Shown: positions 12,426 through 23,914 of the stretch, one piece after another
Position numbering within the stretch: position 1 is the first letter of the stretch
Layout of the letters: every line of letters starts with the position of its first letter
From: Phorcus lineatus
Lineage: Eukaryota; Mollusca; Gastropoda; Trochida; Trochidae
Reading direction: 5' to 3'
Length of the DNA stretch: 64,000 bases
Assembly (NCBI GenBank): GCA_921293015.1
Contig: OV121097.1
Location: 26,385,429 to 26,449,428 of the forward strand
Position numbers and translations under genes: made by a program
Notes under the pieces: model-generated
Told to the model about the DNA's origin: nothing
Seen by the model: the letters and a program-made list of their open reading frames with translations, nothing else
Database searches by the model: none

Positions 12426-13635
12426 CTTCAAAATACATTTTACTCACTGTCAATTGCGTTGTTCCAAAGAATAATCCGTATGTCCAACAGTAAAAATCAA
12501 CCCTGATATTATATAGTCAGATGGCCATCATGGTTTCGACGTCAAATGCCCTAGAGCTCTGGTCAAGGTAAATTTTGTGATAAAATCTAAATCTTGAATT
12601 GTGTATGATAAGCGTTTCACTATCTGTTACTAATAGCTAAAGGGTACACGAGGACATGGAGGAATACTCCAAATTTATACATGTCTGTTTATCAACAGCT
12701 GGCTGAAAGTAATAAGGCCGGGGGAGCTGTTTCAATTGTTGCTGATCTATAAGTTAAACCTCGTTCTGATCTCAGATAACGCGGATACTACGATTATTTA
12801 AATGAACCAGGCAGTATGATTATAATGATTATTTTCAGTGTTGTTAAATCTTCATCCTGATTTTAATGGTTGAACGGTCCGATCCTAAACAAAGAACACG
12901 ATCCATGATGATCGGTATACAAATGAGAACAGTTCTTCTATAGATTGGTTCCTAAATAATTACACTTGGTCTTGTGAAAACATGAGGAAGGATCCTATTC
13001 ATTCAAAATACCGAAGTTGTTAATTCATAATATCATTGTTTACCTCCTTAGCAACTTCTAGAATACCACTGAAACAATTCACACAAGGGATGCTAAAATC
13101 GCTGTTTTAAGATATTCTTTTTTCAAAAGATTATTTAGAGATTCAATTAAAAAATTAAGATATGAATATCAAGTTAATTAAATGTGATGTTTACATAATT
13201 TACTTTACTTGAACCTTATTTCGTTGAGGCATCAAAGACGTAGGACGTCCTAAACACAGCAAAAAGTGCTTTTCCTCTCTCCTATGGCTTGTTATGGATT
13301 TCAAATTTCTAGTAACAGAAAGGTCTGCTTTTTATAAACATGATCAAAAAGGGTTTCAAAATTAATAATTACTATAATCGGCTTCTAAATGCATGATGTA
13401 AATATCTGTAAATTATATTCTTCCATGTAAGATATTATATGATGACATTTCTTTTGCCGTTGAGAGTAGTCACAGAAATATCAAAATGGACTGAACATGA
13501 ATCCAACTGAACATTGCTGATCATCGGAAAGAACGCTTTAAATTAGTGTTTCCAATCTATATTCATAATAATAATCAGAAAGTCATTACAATCAAAATGC
13601 TTAGTCACTAGAGGCGAGTCTTGTCACAACACAGA
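12426..13635. other. gene-free stretch
   Basis: AT-rich DNA with short frames only; no exon, RNA or repeat recognised. Confidence 0.35.
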
Positions 13636-13639
13636 ATAG

Positions 13640-13950
13640 TTTAGAAATGAACTCTACGCTCATCGCAACAACTTCTACATGCCACTGCAAGCTATAACTA
13701 AAAAATCATTTGGCCAGCGAACTTTCTCATATTCGGCAGCTTCTCTGCGGAACTCTCTCCCATTCGAGCTAAAATCATGTCCGTCCCTGTGTATGTTAAA
13801 AAAAGAACTCAAGACCCACCTCTTTCTTCGAAAGACTACCTATCATCTGTAAATAGTTTTAATTTAGATTGAGCTCAGAAAGCGCTTTGAACATATCCAG
13901 GTGACGTGAAAAGGTTCTATATAAATGGCCTATTATTATCATTTTAATTC
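13640..13950 (+). pseudogene. 5'-truncated LINE: last codons of reverse transcriptase plus 3' tail
   Basis: An open plus-strand frame ending in TAA at about 13852 encodes FSYSAASLRNSLPFEL and LKKELKTHLFLRK. This is the SxAxxLWNSLP..LK.HLF C-terminal signature of CR1/L2-group LINE polyproteins. A tail with GCGCTTTGAACAT, TATATAAAT and ATTATTATC follows. Everything upstream (endonuclease, reverse transcriptase core) is missing, so it is a dead 5'-truncated insertion. Its 3' tail resembles that of the SINE at 52.6-53.0 kb. Confidence 0.7.
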
Positions 13951-16577
13951 TTCATAAAAGTGTTATTATCATAAACAATTAGTTGATACACATTATTTAA
14001 AAAGGCTTGATATAATGCAGCGTTAATGATATTTCGATTCTCGTATGTGGAATTATTTTTGTGTTGTCTCTTCATGAACTTGAATAATTTTGAATTATAT
14101 TACTGAAGCTTTAATCTGGATCTTCAGGGGGAAAAGGGGAAAATCGAAGTGTGTAAATTGCATAAGAATATTTTTGTCATTTTTCAACGAAATAATTTTT
14201 CCGGTAATAATTACATAGTATGTTAATATATTACGGCATTATATACAGTATGTTTCAATTCCTCTTTTATTTATTATTGAAGGCGAGTAATCAACTGGTA
14301 AGGTTTTAATTAAACCATTAAGGATTATGGCGTGAAGTAAAGCGTAAATACGTTTACACGTATGATCAGCTATTTTCATTTTCCGTTAAAACGAATGGCT
14401 GTGGCTTTATCAGTGACTACAACTATCAACTTTATCTGTTGATTAGAGCTTTTAAAGGCAATTGCATAACCTCATCATCGTGAGGCTTTAGGCGAGTGAA
14501 TATAGCCTGCGGGTAACATTTGTACCATTACAGATCTATCGCTAACTGTCTAATAGTGCTTTAGATTTTAGTAATTAAGTATTTATCTTCTTTGATTACA
14601 CGTTTAACCGAAAATTTGGAAAATGTTAAGTTGTAACTATCACAGGCAATGGTATTGAAGTAAATATCATGAAAATGACGATTACTGAATAGCAAGGTTT
14701 TTTTTATAAGAATACCATATTTGATGGTCAACATCAATTCAGACTCCTGATAAAGGATAAAGACAACCACTTCTTGTGTCCTCCTTGATAATTTAGATTA
14801 AACGTTTTATATCTCCACAGGTTCCCCGGATTCAGACTCAATGAAATTTAACTTTAAACAATAAATGTCAATTCCATCAATATTACATAAAGTGATAAAA
14901 ATAAAATGTCATTATTAACGATTTCAGAATTTATATATCTAAAAATAAAAGACTGAAGATGAATCTTTGCATATCAGTTCATTAACAAGCGGATTCGCAT
15001 GCCGTTGCTACGCATGCAGCGTTAACAGTAGCAAGGGGCGTAAATCATGACGTTATTTGCATACCACTATAACAATTAAGAGTGAATGCAACGTCAAAAT
15101 GATTCAATATTATGTACAGTTAAGGCTTTAAACCTTTAATGAAACGTTCGTTCTTTGATTTTCCTTAGCTCTCCATTCTCTAAGCTCATTTTATAGAATG
15201 GACAGTTTGTAAACTGGGGATTTGAGTTCGTTGCGCATTTATACAGGGGATGCATATAATTTGAAGTTTTGATTTGTACCCGCACTCTTGCTCTAAGTAC
15301 ATCCCCCCGACAACCAGCGAATTTTATAACATAAATCTTTAAAAATTGAGGCCCAAAGACTTGTGTTTCATTATTTTGAATTCTGAGTTATTTCTAAAGG
15401 CGAATGAATTTACTTTTAGAATGTGTTAGCATGTCCCGCAATTCGGCCTATTACATTTTGTGAATATAACACCTGCCTCGATTTTAAAGTCAATAAAACA
15501 CGCTTTTGATAACAGTTGATGTAACAGTTGACCCGGCTGTTATTGTAAAACGTCTTTACTTTCATCGACGTCAAAATCGATCTATATTTGTCAAATTATT
15601 TTTGGTTACTCTTATTTTTCTTTATTCTTCTTTACTTCAGTCATAAGCAATTGTCTGAATCAAAACGTAAATTACAAAAGACTAAAAATATAACTTGTCC
15701 ATCCAAATAAAAAATAAATTGGTTTGCGACAAGCTAATAAATAAGTAATTAAACAGTAAAAACTCAAATCAAATCTTTATAGAAAGCTCTGCTACCTGCT
15801 CTTGTAAACTACTATTACGAAGATGCTATATGCATTACTTATTTTGTTGCCAAAACTATGCATGTATAAGATCAAACAGCTTTTATCATGTAAATGGTTT
15901 CGATTTAAAAACTGTTCTTTTTGGTAATAACAAACTGTCTGATGACACTAACTTGAAAATTGTTGATTCTGTTTGTACATTTATATAGACCTAAGCAAAC
16001 GATTCCAGTGATTTATAAAGCACTCACTTTTTTTTTTTTTTGTAAATTTTCTCTTTTGAATGCACATGCTCGTAGATTGTGTTGATCATTGTATTTGGAT
16101 ATTCTGTAAGTATTCATGAATTTCTTTCTTGTTTTAATGTATGTTACATGTTACGTTGTATAAATCCTGTCCACGTCACGGGGAACGATATTTATATGGG
16201 GGCAACCCTGTTTATCAATTCCCCTTTCCTGTACCATCTGGAAATAAATACAGTTTAAATCAAATCTTCCTCATTTGTAGGCTTACATAATGTAGTACTG
16301 TGTAACATCCTGTGAGTTAACTGTAAACATTCTTCTCAAATAAACGTGCATGATATCCCTGAATAAGGGAGTAAGCATTCACAATGTTTTATTTATTCAC
16401 AAACACAACAAAATTAATTGTAACAGATAGTTAATCGATATGTGTCATTCAAAAAAATCAAGTTATTTGTAATAAATTCAGATATTTCCATTTTGCGATT
16501 ACAACAAGAGTCACAACTTAATTTGTAAAATTATTATCCAGCAAGCAAAGGCGGCACTGGAAAAGAGTCATTACTTA
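13951..16577. other. gene-free stretch
   Basis: AT-rich DNA. Short frames such as 14561-14770 minus lack any recognisable motif. No repeat family seen except mononucleotide runs near 16030. Confidence 0.35.
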
Positions 16578-16591
16578 TCCAATGTATTGTG

Positions 16592-16882
16592 GTGGTTAGC
16601 GCGTTCGGCTTCGGATCAGGAGGTCCGTGGTTCGAATCCGGCCAGGGGCTCGGCAACTTTGTCTGCAGTAGAGAACTGTTCTACACGCAGTCAGGTTTGG
16701 GTGCAATGCTACACTGAAATCCAGCGCAGTACCACCCATGGTTCGCTAGTTCCAGCCGATGCTCGCAGGTTTCACCACAATGCATAGCCACAATGGTGTT
16801 GCGGGCTTTCTCCCTGCAATAATACTAGCAGCCGTGATATAAGTGAAATAATCTTGAAAGCGGCGTTAAACACCATCTCACC
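16592..16882 (+). mobile_element. tRNA-Arg-derived SINE, copy 1
   Basis: Starts GTGGTTAGCGCGTTCGGCTT (A box and TCG anticodon arm of a tRNA-Arg-like head), then GGTTCGAATCC (B box), a body of about 200 bp and the tail CTTGAAAGCGGCGTTAAAC. It is flanked by a perfect 14-bp duplication TCCAATGTATTGTG at 16578-16591 and 16883-16896. The first bases of the tRNA head are missing, so it is slightly 5'-truncated. Frames inside it are not genes. Confidence 0.88.
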
Positions 16883-17138
16883 TCCAATGTATTGTGCTTA
16901 AAACGGTACTTACTTAACGAATCGTGTTTCAGGATGATTATATCATACAACAAGGCCTCATCACTAGTCAAGTCAAAATAAAGAAAAATAGAGAAAATTA
17001 TTAGTTAAGTAAAGAGAGAAAAGACTTTCGATGTCAATGATAGACATATTTTTTTGTAAAGTAGTAAAAAAGTATACTCACAGTTTCATAGACCAGTGTA
17101 ATATATAGAGGATATTTATGATTTCTTGACAAATACAT

Positions 17139-17275
17139 GTGTATCATGTTTATCTCATCGAGTGAGGTAGAAAGTTTATATCTCACGAGTGGCGCAGCCA
17201 CGAGTGATAATATACTACTTTTCTACCACACCTCATTAGTAGTCTATGACTAATGCAGTGGTAAGAGATGTAAGT
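17139..17275. repeat. foldback hairpin (CACGAGTGG apex)
   Basis: Left arm GAGTGAGGTAGAAAGTTTAT and its inverse (TACTTTTCTACC..CCTCATTA) flank TCACGAGTGGCGCAGCCACG. Same general design as the other foldbacks in this window, without CRE motifs nearby. Confidence 0.6.
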
Positions 17276-17798
17276 TTTTCCTGATAACATATTGACACAT
17301 AATTTTGGATGATGAAAATAAACTCACCCTCATCTCTTCTGATGTTCAATATATCAACACTCGTTGGCAAAAAAAGATTATGACAAAATAACAAGCTTTA
17401 TATCATCTTGAGTAGTTACATTCGTTATCAGAGGATATCTGGGAAGAATCTCTCAGTGTTCAAAGGAAACGTTCTACCTACCGTTGCAGTAGCAAATAAC
17501 GAATAGGCCTTCTCAAATACAACACGTCACAAACGAGACAATTTAGTTTAAACACGAAAATCTATTCCCCTTAAGTCATGTCGTTGTCTTTATCATGCAC
17601 AGACGTTTGGAAAAAAATCGAAAAGTAGTATTCTATTGTTCCACAGAACAAAAGACTGGATTAGATGTTGAAAGAAAGGACACACCTGCCCACTAATCGC
17701 TTGTTCGCAGTTTTTCTTTTACATTCGTCAGACTCTGTATAGCCGTCATGTAGTACTGTACTTACACCTGTTCGCTTCCGTGTCATTTCAGGTGATAT

Positions 17799-18389
17799 AT
17801 GCAGCTGCATACCGAAAGTTTGTTCACATACCTGTATATACAAGTTTAAATATTTTATAATTAGGTATGTCTTTGAGGCACCGTAGTATTGCGAAAATGA
17901 AACGGATAATGTTGAACTTTCAATCCTGAAGTGAACGTCATTGTATCTTAACGCAATCGTTTATCATACTAAGCACTTGACCGTAACAGTTTTGGTAGGT
18001 CATTGAAGTGACCAAGGGTCAACATATCAAAATATTTATTTCATTATATCCTTAAAAAGTCCTTTATAAGTGGTTAAAAACCTTCGCATTTAGTCAACGT
18101 GATAGTTTCCTCAGAAAGTCTATATGAAATATCTAAATCGAAATATAAAATAATCGGAATCTAATGAACATGACCTCTTCTGTCTATTTCAATAATTCGA
18201 ATTTCGGTACATACCAAACTATCCCGAAATAAGTTAAAGAATAATTATAGAATTAACACATTGACGATGAGTGATACCTTGTTTCCCTTGAAGTTATTGA
18301 TGTCCCAAATAAACCAAAAGTACATGATAATTGCACTAAGATAAAGTACGTAGTAAGTGAACAAACTTATGGTGTGCAGCTGCACAACT
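17799..18389. mobile_element. MITE copy B, CAGCTGCATACC terminal repeats
   Basis: Left end GCAGCTGCATACCGAAAGTT, right end GTGAACAAACTTATGGTGTG. The interior TAACAGTTTTGGTAGG matches the inverse of copy A at about 3655-3675, so the two copies lie in opposite orientation. Non-coding. Confidence 0.7.
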
Positions 18390-18532
18390 CGACAATGTAT
18401 TGCAATACCTCATGTTTCTTAATTTCGACCTATTTTCTGCAAGAAATACACATAGATATATCAGGTATATTAAAACTTCTCTTGATAAATGAATAACCAA
18501 TTTCCGACACACAGCATCTTGTTTTGTTATGA

Positions 18533-18887
18533 GCGCGTTAGGCTTCGGATCAAGAGGTACGGGTTTTCTATCACGCCAGGAGAACTTGTCTACATGCAGT
18601 AATTATAAAGTTTGAGTGCAATGCCACACTGAATTTCAGCGCGGTATCACCCATGCATATGGTTCGCTAGTTGTAGCGTAAGCTCGCAATAGAAGCCACT
18701 TTGTTTGCAGAAGAGAACTGTTCTACATGCAGTTCGGTGCATCGCTACACTGAATTTCAGCTACTTCCAGCCGTAGCTCGGACGATGCTGCGGGCGTTCC
18801 CCCTGCAATGATACTAGCTAGCAGCCTTGATATAAGTGAAATACTCTTGAAAGCGGCGTTAAACCCCAAATCACTTCACCTCATGTC
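18533..18887 (+). mobile_element. tRNA-Arg-derived SINE, degenerate and partly duplicated copy 2
   Basis: Head GAGCGCGTTAGGCTTCGGATC, decayed B box, then the TTTGTCTGCAGTAG-type body appears twice (about 18580-18660 and 18680-18760) before the CTTGAAAGCGGCGTTAAACC tail. Composite or internally duplicated; no clean target duplication seen. Confidence 0.65.
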
Positions 18888-20900
18888 CACCAAATACTTA
18901 CTTTCTTGCTTCGTGTCTTCAGTAGTTTTATCCTTTTAAAAATGACAAAATTTACTAAAGAGTTTTTGATGTTCACTTCTACAGATTTGTTTTTAACCTT
19001 AGCCAAACGCATTAATATTAATTGGAATCTTATCAAACAAATGTTATTGATTTATATCACAGCAGTGAAAAAGCAGGTGTCGAAATATTTTTCCAGGTTT
19101 ACACTCACCACCTAAAGTGTAAGAGAGTTTAATCCACGAGGAATGTGTACAACTAACGTCATTTCTTCAGAAGCCAGGTTTTGGAATTAAATTTGTTTTA
19201 ACATAATTGGGTTTTGTTTCTTCATAACACTTTTAAATGAAATTTAATAAAATTGATTAAATGATTAATAAATCTCCATAGAATGTTGGCTATAGGGAAG
19301 AAAGTTTTTACATTTTTTATGTAATTAACCCATAGTTAAATCGATATTTTGAAAATATTACATCAAATGATTTATTTTCAAAATTTCGACAAACAGTTGG
19401 ATACTTGATACATCGTAGCTTGCTAGTTCACAGGCGAACATTATAACGAAAGAGTTGTGTGACCTGGATATACAAAAAAACTTCAGCAAACGACGAAATC
19501 CGTTAATTTCATCTACGATATTTCGATGACCAGTTTAATAATGGATAAGGTACGAACGTATGATAGCTAACCAGTTCACAAGCGAACAGTAAAAAATTGG
19601 TCGTGTGACTTGATATGCAATATCAGTGGGTGAACGACGAACTCCGTTAATTTTATTTCCTTTTCAAGAAATTTCTTGTAAATAAAAAACATATAAAAGT
19701 AAAAGAGCATGTATATTAACCAATTTATTTCACAATAAACCTTAACAAACCAAGAAAATAAACAATAGAACAATTTAGCAAACATCACATTTTAAGTTAA
19801 CCTGTCAATGTAGAGTTTACATAAGACATCTCTCTCCTTATTACCACAAAGGGTTCGAATCGTTGGTTTAGTATCTAAATAAATAATATCTGAAAATACA
19901 TTTGATAAAATTTAAAATTTAGACTTGTGCATTGATAAATCGCTTTAATGTGTTCATACATTGCATGAATTTCAAATTTGAACGAAATCGGTCATGAAAT
20001 GAAGATCTTAGAGACATTTCTCAACGTGAATATATGAATGCAAAAATCTAAATGTTTTCATTTCTCATAGAATGTCAAATCATTGATTCCCAAAAAAACG
20101 TGTGAAGGTTAAAAACTTAAAGCATAAAGTAACCTCCATTTGAAAAGATTAAAAATAATACTGTATGGTAACATTTAAAGCAACAAACTAAACAAACATC
20201 TGCAAATCTCAACTGAACTTAACAAAAAAGCAGATTATGTTTTGTTATTTGAAAACAACTTAATACTGGTCGGCAAAACCCTAAGCATATACCCTTGTTT
20301 CCTAAATTTTCTCAACTAATATTTTTTGCAATCTTAATGTGCAAATAGCTTTAATTTGATTATTAGTTTCATCGTGAAGATTTAGAATAAATAATCAAAT
20401 TCAATATCAATTGTTATTGTTAACTGAAGCGGCCTGAAAATATCATTCAATTCATTTAATTAAGAATGGCAAACGTCAAGGGTGAAAGACTGTTCTATGT
20501 ATCATGTTGTTTTGGAGAGTAAATCTCGATAAAAACGATAACATAACATAATAACGGGGTAAATGTTATTTGTTCACATCAAATTGTCATTTCATATGAA
20601 AAACAAAGATGTTAACATAAGGAAAATATCGTTATGTCTCCCCAGGGCCTTGAGCCTTTCATTTGGATTCTTTTAACAGGGCGCCTCAGCTTATATTAAA
20701 TTTAATTTGCAGCTGTTACGTTTCTTATCAAACTATACATATATCATCATTCTCATAATATTAATACTGACATGTCCCTGAGTCAATCAGCTCCTGCAGT
20801 CGATAAACTTGCATAATTAACACCTGTACCTTTACGATTGGCATTTGAATGCCAAGACTTTGACTCATATCTTTGTAAAATGATATCGTCTTCACAGACG
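18888..20900. other. gene-free stretch
   Basis: Very AT-rich DNA. Two sections (about 19410-19480 and 19575-19650) share GCGAACA..TGTGTGACTTG..ATAT wording and may be a diverged direct repeat. No exon recognised. Confidence 0.35.
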
Positions 20901-20906
20901 TTTATT
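20901..20906 (-). terminator. polyadenylation signal AATAAA of the acidic-protein gene
   Basis: TTTATT on the plus strand, about 50 nt downstream of the stop codon on the minus strand. Confidence 0.5.
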
Positions 20907-20954
20907 TACCTTCACTTAAATAACTCTGTAAGGGAGTAGAAGATCACAATCGAA

Positions 20955-21926
20955 TCACTTTTTACACGATGATTTAACTGTTCCATCTCCCTTCCACATG
21001 TGCTGCTGATAGTCCTTGTACAGGGAAAGATTCTTCCATGAGTAACTGTTGACGTCAACATAACTGGTTTCACTCTTATACCAGCTTCCCCTCTTCTTGG
21101 CACTAGATTCAGTATGGCGTCCAACTCTTTCCAAAATCCCCTTCAGACGATTCACAGGGAGCTTATTCTGAGCACTGGCAGCGATGGCCATTTTATTGAG
21201 AGTCATTGCGTTGTTGATGCTGTTCCTTGTAGGATGAGGTGTTCGGTTGACCACGGAGATGTTGTGGGGAGGGGGAGAGAGCATCTCTGAATCCAATGTC
21301 GCATGGCTAAGTTGAGAATGACCGGTTTTGTGTACGTCAGGGCTTGGTCCTTTGGATTGGTTGCTGTCAGATGCGGAGTCTTCCTTTGGTTTCGTTTCGG
21401 GACTGGGTTCTTCTTCCGTTCCTGGCTTACCATCCTCTTGGGCATTGGTTACCTCGGATTGATTTAGCGTATCATCCTGTTGGTCTTTCATCCTGCATTC
21501 GGGTGTTGGGTCACGAGCTGATAATTTTGCAGAGTCTTGCTCCATTTTTTTCTCTTCATCTTTTGATTCGATATGATCCATTTCTTTATCTTTATCCTCA
21601 GCTTCATCATTAGAAGCATCTTTGGTAAGATGTTCCTTAACAGCTTCTTCTGATTTATCGGTTGATCCAGGTTCGGTTGCAGAAAGGTCTTGATCTGAAG
21701 ATTTCTCCTGTTGTTTAATTTCAGTTTTGTCAGACGGGCTCTCGTCTTCGGGTTCGTCGACGACAGCAGGATTTGCTTGATCATCAACGGGTTTGTCACT
21801 AGCTTTATCCGCTAAGTTATCGGACACTTGTTCTTCCTGTGGGTTATCGTCGGCAGATCTATCAGGGACCACTTCAGCTGAAGGGTCTTCAGCTTGAATT
21901 CCTTCTTTCTGACCCTCTTCTTCCAT
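20955..21926 (-). CDS. very acidic, probably disordered protein of 323 aa
   Basis: A single open frame starts at ATG 21926 in a good context (ATAATGG) and ends at TGA 20955-20957. A minus-strand AATAAA lies at 20901-20906, about 50 nt past the stop. Residues 1-200 are dominated by E, D, K, S, Q and P, with no hydrophobic segment, signal peptide or cysteine framework, so they are probably disordered. The last 120 residues differ: RNSINNAMTLNKMAIAASAQ, a GILERVGRH stretch, then a Trp/Tyr-rich end (GSWYKSETSYVDVNSYSWK). That tail is the best candidate for a folded or binding segment. I do not recognise the family. The frame is much longer and more GC-rich than surrounding chance frames, which supports a real gene, apparently intronless in its coding part. 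Confidence 0.75.
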   Translation of the reverse strand: MEEEGQKEGIQAEDPSAEVVPDRSADDNPQEEQVSDNLADKASDKPVDDQANPAVVDEPEDESPSDKTEIKQQEKSSDQDLSATEPGSTDKSEEAVKEHLTKDASNDEAEDKDKEMDHIESKDEEKKMEQDSAKLSARDPTPECRMKDQQDDTLNQSEVTNAQEDGKPGTEEEPSPETKPKEDSASDSNQSKGPSPDVHKTGHSQLSHATLDSEMLSPPPHNISVVNRTPHPTRNSINNAMTLNKMAIAASAQNKLPVNRLKGILERVGRHTESSAKKRGSWYKSETSYVDVNSYSWKNLSLYKDYQQHMWKGDGTVKSSCKK

Positions 21927-21944
21927 TATAAACAATCTTATCAA

Positions 21945-22765
21945 TCACCAATTACAGGGCGTGTCCTTTGTGAACTCAGAAAGAAAATCTTAACACAATG
22001 TTTTAAACACGAATGTCAAGGTTCAGTTTGTCGTCTGTATGTTTTGCATTTATATTAGCACATTCGTCTCTCTTTCTGGGCAATTAATCCAGGTTTAAGA
22101 ACAGTGAGTGTTCCATCCTCCCTATCAAGAGTTCACATTCCAATAGTTGAGTTATAAATTTTCTCAACGACTTGATTTAACGCTGTCTCACTTAGCAGTG
22201 TATTAAACACTCCATTACATGTATGGACCCAGGCGGTCGATACTTCTTGTAGGGGTAAGCCGGATTATGTTGCCATTAGGAATATGTTATGGCCACCGGT
22301 TACCTCCTCGTGTCTTATCCTCGGTGTTTGATAAAGCACACGGGTCGATACAGCCCGACCGAATTGCGTATTATGGCTTTAACGTATAATACTCTTGGAC
22401 TTCACAAGCAGGATTAGGTGTAGGGGGACTTAAACATATAAACCCATATCGTGTCACAAACGGTTGAGCTATTGATATTCATCACGTGACATAATTAATA
22501 TCGCCACAGGACTCCTTGGTGAAGTTTATCCATACAAGATTTGTTTTAGTGATTGCATTGTAGGCTGGGGACCGTCTACGGTGGTTGTCAAGCTAAGGTA
22601 GATTAACGTGCGCGATTATCGCAAAGCTGCTTCAAGCCAACACCGATTTAGTGATTGCTTAAACGCTCTATTGAACGTACCTTTGTAGGCTATTTAGGTT
22701 AAGATTTTTAACAAGGGATTTCTGTTCAGGTTAAACGTTAAGTGTTATCTTTTAGACTATTATAT
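21945..22765. other. upstream region of the acidic-protein gene
   Basis: More GC-balanced than the flanks and without coding potential that I can see. It is the likely 5'UTR and promoter region of the minus-strand gene. No definite core-promoter motif assigned. Confidence 0.35.
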
Positions 22766-22766
22766 A

Positions 22767-23306
22767 CAGCTTCATCCCGAAATGTTTTCACCTATTGGTG
22801 CAAATGTCATGTAACTTGAAACACGTTTGAACGTCAATTGTAAAACGTCGTTGAATGGACGAAATGATAATCTTTTGTTTAAGAGTACAATAATCCTTCT
22901 TAAACTTACGATCGTTAAGGCAAGGACGCAATTTCTTTATCTGAGAATAAATCTTTCAAAATTGACTTAGATCGAAAATTACCAACATAAGTACAATTAT
23001 CAAGGAATAACGAACATATACTATTTTTTTGACGTTGTTTATCATTTATCTGATATTTTAAAGAGACAACTTACAAATCGCTTTTTTCAAATGTTGACAC
23101 CTTGTAACTTCAACGATCTGACAAAAGCATTACATTTACTTTTTAGGAATATTATCATAGAAGCATATGATACATTGAATCATCAGTTCTTTAGTGTAAA
23201 TGCAACGTCATAGGTTTTTATCGCCATCACAAATTAATGACCTCAAATTACATGATAATTGCACCAGGATCGGCAAGTATGTGAACAAACTTTCAGGATG
23301 CAGCTG
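22767..23306. mobile_element. MITE copy C, CAGCTGCATACC terminal repeats
   Basis: Left end CAGCTTCATCCCGAAATGTT, right end GTGAACAAACTTTCAGGATG then CAGCTG, with TA on both sides. The inner flank GTGCAAATGTCATGTAACTT matches copy A (GTGCAAATATCATGTAATTT). Non-coding. Confidence 0.7.
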
Positions 23307-23592
23307 TATATTTAAGATAAATGTCGATGTAATTATACATATCAATGCGTGTGAAATACATTATATTTAGAGAGTGAAGAAATGTTCGTCATTATGTTAA
23401 ATTTGGAATCACGCTACTAAAACTGTGCATCGTAACCTTAGTGCCGAGACGATATATCCCGATTCCACTTTAATAAGTGACGATATATAATGGAAGTATT
23501 GTCAAGGAACCTGCGAGACGATTGGTGTCACGATACCATGGTTGCGATACAATACGTATTCCGGTTCTCTTCAGTTTATGAGAGAAGTATAG

Positions 23593-23904
23593 GTGAGGTG
23601 AGTTGGTGTTAAACGCAGCTTTCAAGATGATTTCACTTATCGCGGCTGCTAGTATTATTGCAGAGAGAAAGCCCGCATCACCATTCTGGCTATGCATTGC
23701 GGTTAAACCTGCGAGCATCGGCTGGAACTAGCGACCCATGGGTGGTACTGCGGTGAAATTCAGTGTAGCATTGCACCCAAACCTGACTGCGTGTAGAACA
23801 GTTCTTTACTGCAGACAAAGTTGCTGAGCCTCTGGCGGGATTCGAACCACGGACCTCATAATCCGAAGCCGAACGCGCTAACCACTGCGCTATCCCGCCC
23901 TGAA
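23593..23904 (-). mobile_element. tRNA-Arg-derived SINE, copy 3, full tRNA head
   Basis: On the minus strand GGGCGGGATAGCGCAGTGG begins a complete tRNA-like head with B box GGTTCGAATCCC, followed by the body and the GTTAAACACCAACTCACC-type tail. AGAAGTATAG flanks both sides (23583-23592 and 23905-23914), the target duplication. Confidence 0.88.
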
Positions 23905-23914
23905 AGAAGTATAG

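Noticed and set aside
16587..16787. 66-aa frame on the plus strand, and similar frames at 23690-23923, 25650-25919 and 58360-58587
   Set aside because: All lie inside tRNA-derived SINE copies and read the same repeat; they are not genes.
23820..23900. tRNA-Arg gene call, also at 58430-58500
   Set aside because: A and B boxes are present, but the sequence continues into the SINE body and the acceptor stem does not close; promoter of a SINE, not a tRNA.
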